Part shown: piece after piece, positions 63,446-64,000 of the stretch
Layout of the letters: each line of letters begins with the position of its first letter
Numbering within the stretch: position 1 is the first letter of the stretch
DNA from: JAJRRS01 sp965230275
GTDB lineage: Bacteria; Planctomycetota; Phycisphaerae; Phycisphaerales; Phycisphaeraceae
Assembly: GCA_965230275.1 (NCBI GenBank)
Contig: CBDDKO010000002.1
Coordinates: forward strand, 1,054,001 to 1,118,000
Reading direction: 5' to 3'
Length of the DNA stretch: 64,000 nucleotides
Made by a program: the position numbers and the translations under genes
The notes under the pieces: generated by a model
The model's database searches: none
What the model was told of the DNA's origin: nothing
What the model saw: only the letters and a program-made list of their open reading frames with translations

Positions 63446-64000
63446 TTACAACTTGGAGACGGCGCAATCCCTGAGCACCTGTGCCAAAGGAGCAAACCCG
63501 CCAGGAAACCATTTCTCCAGTTCGGGTATGTGTTGCACAACCCGTAGAGCTGCATCTTTCATCTTTGTAGTTTCAATATCGAGGTTGGGATTACTCGTGC
63601 CATACAGTTGATCTTTCAGCTCTCTAACCGTAAAGAGAGGCATGCTCTCTTGCATCGCTTGCTCCCATTGAACTTCTCCCACATGTCGATCGATGCCGCA
63701 TAATAGCCACGCTTCGATAGCTGGCACGGCAAGCCCTATCGCTGTGGTTATCTCAGGAACCTGACCGCTATTGTTACTCAGTGACGCGCGGGTTTCGTCT
63801 ATAACACTACGGGCTCGACAAAACCGGCACAGTTGCACATCCGGTTGATTGGCAACGTGATCTGAACGATGTACTGGCGTGGAGTCGGAATCTACAACGA
63901 ACACCAATACATCTGCTTCTTGGCGAAAGAAAACAGCGCGGTAAATGATCCCAAGGTCTCTTAATGCAGCATCTACGCCGCCAGAGCGCACTTGCAAAGG
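63446..64000 (-). CDS. DUF4276/TOPRIM-like protein, 5'-truncated by the window edge
   Basis: The frame is open to the right edge, and the only start-like codon inside is TTG 63997, so the start is outside the window. The 183 visible residues contain VLVFVVDSDST (acidic Asp-x-Asp strand) and AIGLAVPAIEAWLLCGID, a combination seen in DUF4276 and related TOPRIM-type proteins. Codon use is more AT-rich than in pyrR/pyrB. Such proteins are often encoded beside an AAA ATPase in defence islands; the partner would lie outside the window. Confidence 0.5.
   Translation of the reverse strand, partial: PLQVRSGGVDAALRDLGIIYRAVFFRQEADVLVFVVDSDSTPVHRSDHVANQPDVQLCRFCRARSVIDETRASLSNNSGQVPEITTAIGLAVPAIEAWLLCGIDRHVGEVQWEQAMQESMPLFTVRELKDQLYGTSNPNLDIETTKMKDAALRVVQHIPELEKWFPGGFAPLAQVLRDCAVSKL

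Overview
The window is typical of a marine-type planctomycete, most likely class Phycisphaerae. The evidence is three short pseudopilin genes with the N-terminal FTLIELLVVISIIALLIG motif, four intact PEP-CTERM/dockerin-like secreted proteins or related remnants, a Cys-type sulfatase, a MoxR/DUF58/VWA operon, a planctomycete-style tyrosine recombinase stub, and GC-rich coding sequence. This is inference from gene content; no 16S gene is present.

Layout. 1-2436: two tandem paralogous histidine kinases with an unusual HNVGN phosphorylation box. 2465-2735: two abutting MITE-like repeats; a second copy of one lies inverted at 22156. 2748-17206: a carbohydrate region with a DUF5107/TPR protein, a small membrane protein, a ROK repressor divergent from a nucleotidyltransferase / hexosamine-kinase-like / UDP-sugar epimerase operon, an SSS sugar symporter, an internally deleted xylose isomerase, and a sulfatase fused to an F5/8C domain and a GH9-like six-hairpin domain. 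17728-20646: M16 metalloprotease. 21001-24494: PEP-CTERM proteins and a pseudopilin.

24739-40327 (minus strand): a tightly packed six-gene operon of a retropepsin-like/TPR/thioredoxin-like secreted protein, a DUF4175-like membrane protein, a MoxR AAA+ ATPase, a DUF58 protein, a BatA-like membrane protein and a roughly 2744-residue VWA-TPR membrane protein. This is the most coherent and least understood system here; by family knowledge it should be an envelope-associated MoxR/VWA chaperone machine. 40333-40979: a tRNA 3'-half remnant, an integrase stub, a long hairpin and an intact tRNA-Ile(GAT), read as scars of an integrative element.

41122-64000: mostly housekeeping. CsgG-like lipoprotein; nrfHA (nitrite to ammonium); guaB; a pseudopilin; hemB; a zinc-ribbon membrane protein; a ubiD-proC-tyrA run; accA; an AT-richer DUF4375-like lipoprotein; a DUF2726 nuclease-fold protein; trhO; an endonuclease/exonuclease/phosphatase lipoprotein with a duplicated 3' fragment further on; a pseudopilin plus PEP-CTERM pair; a DAACS symporter; gmk; pyrR-pyrB; and, running off the right edge, a DUF4276/TOPRIM-like ORF that may belong to a defence module outside the window.
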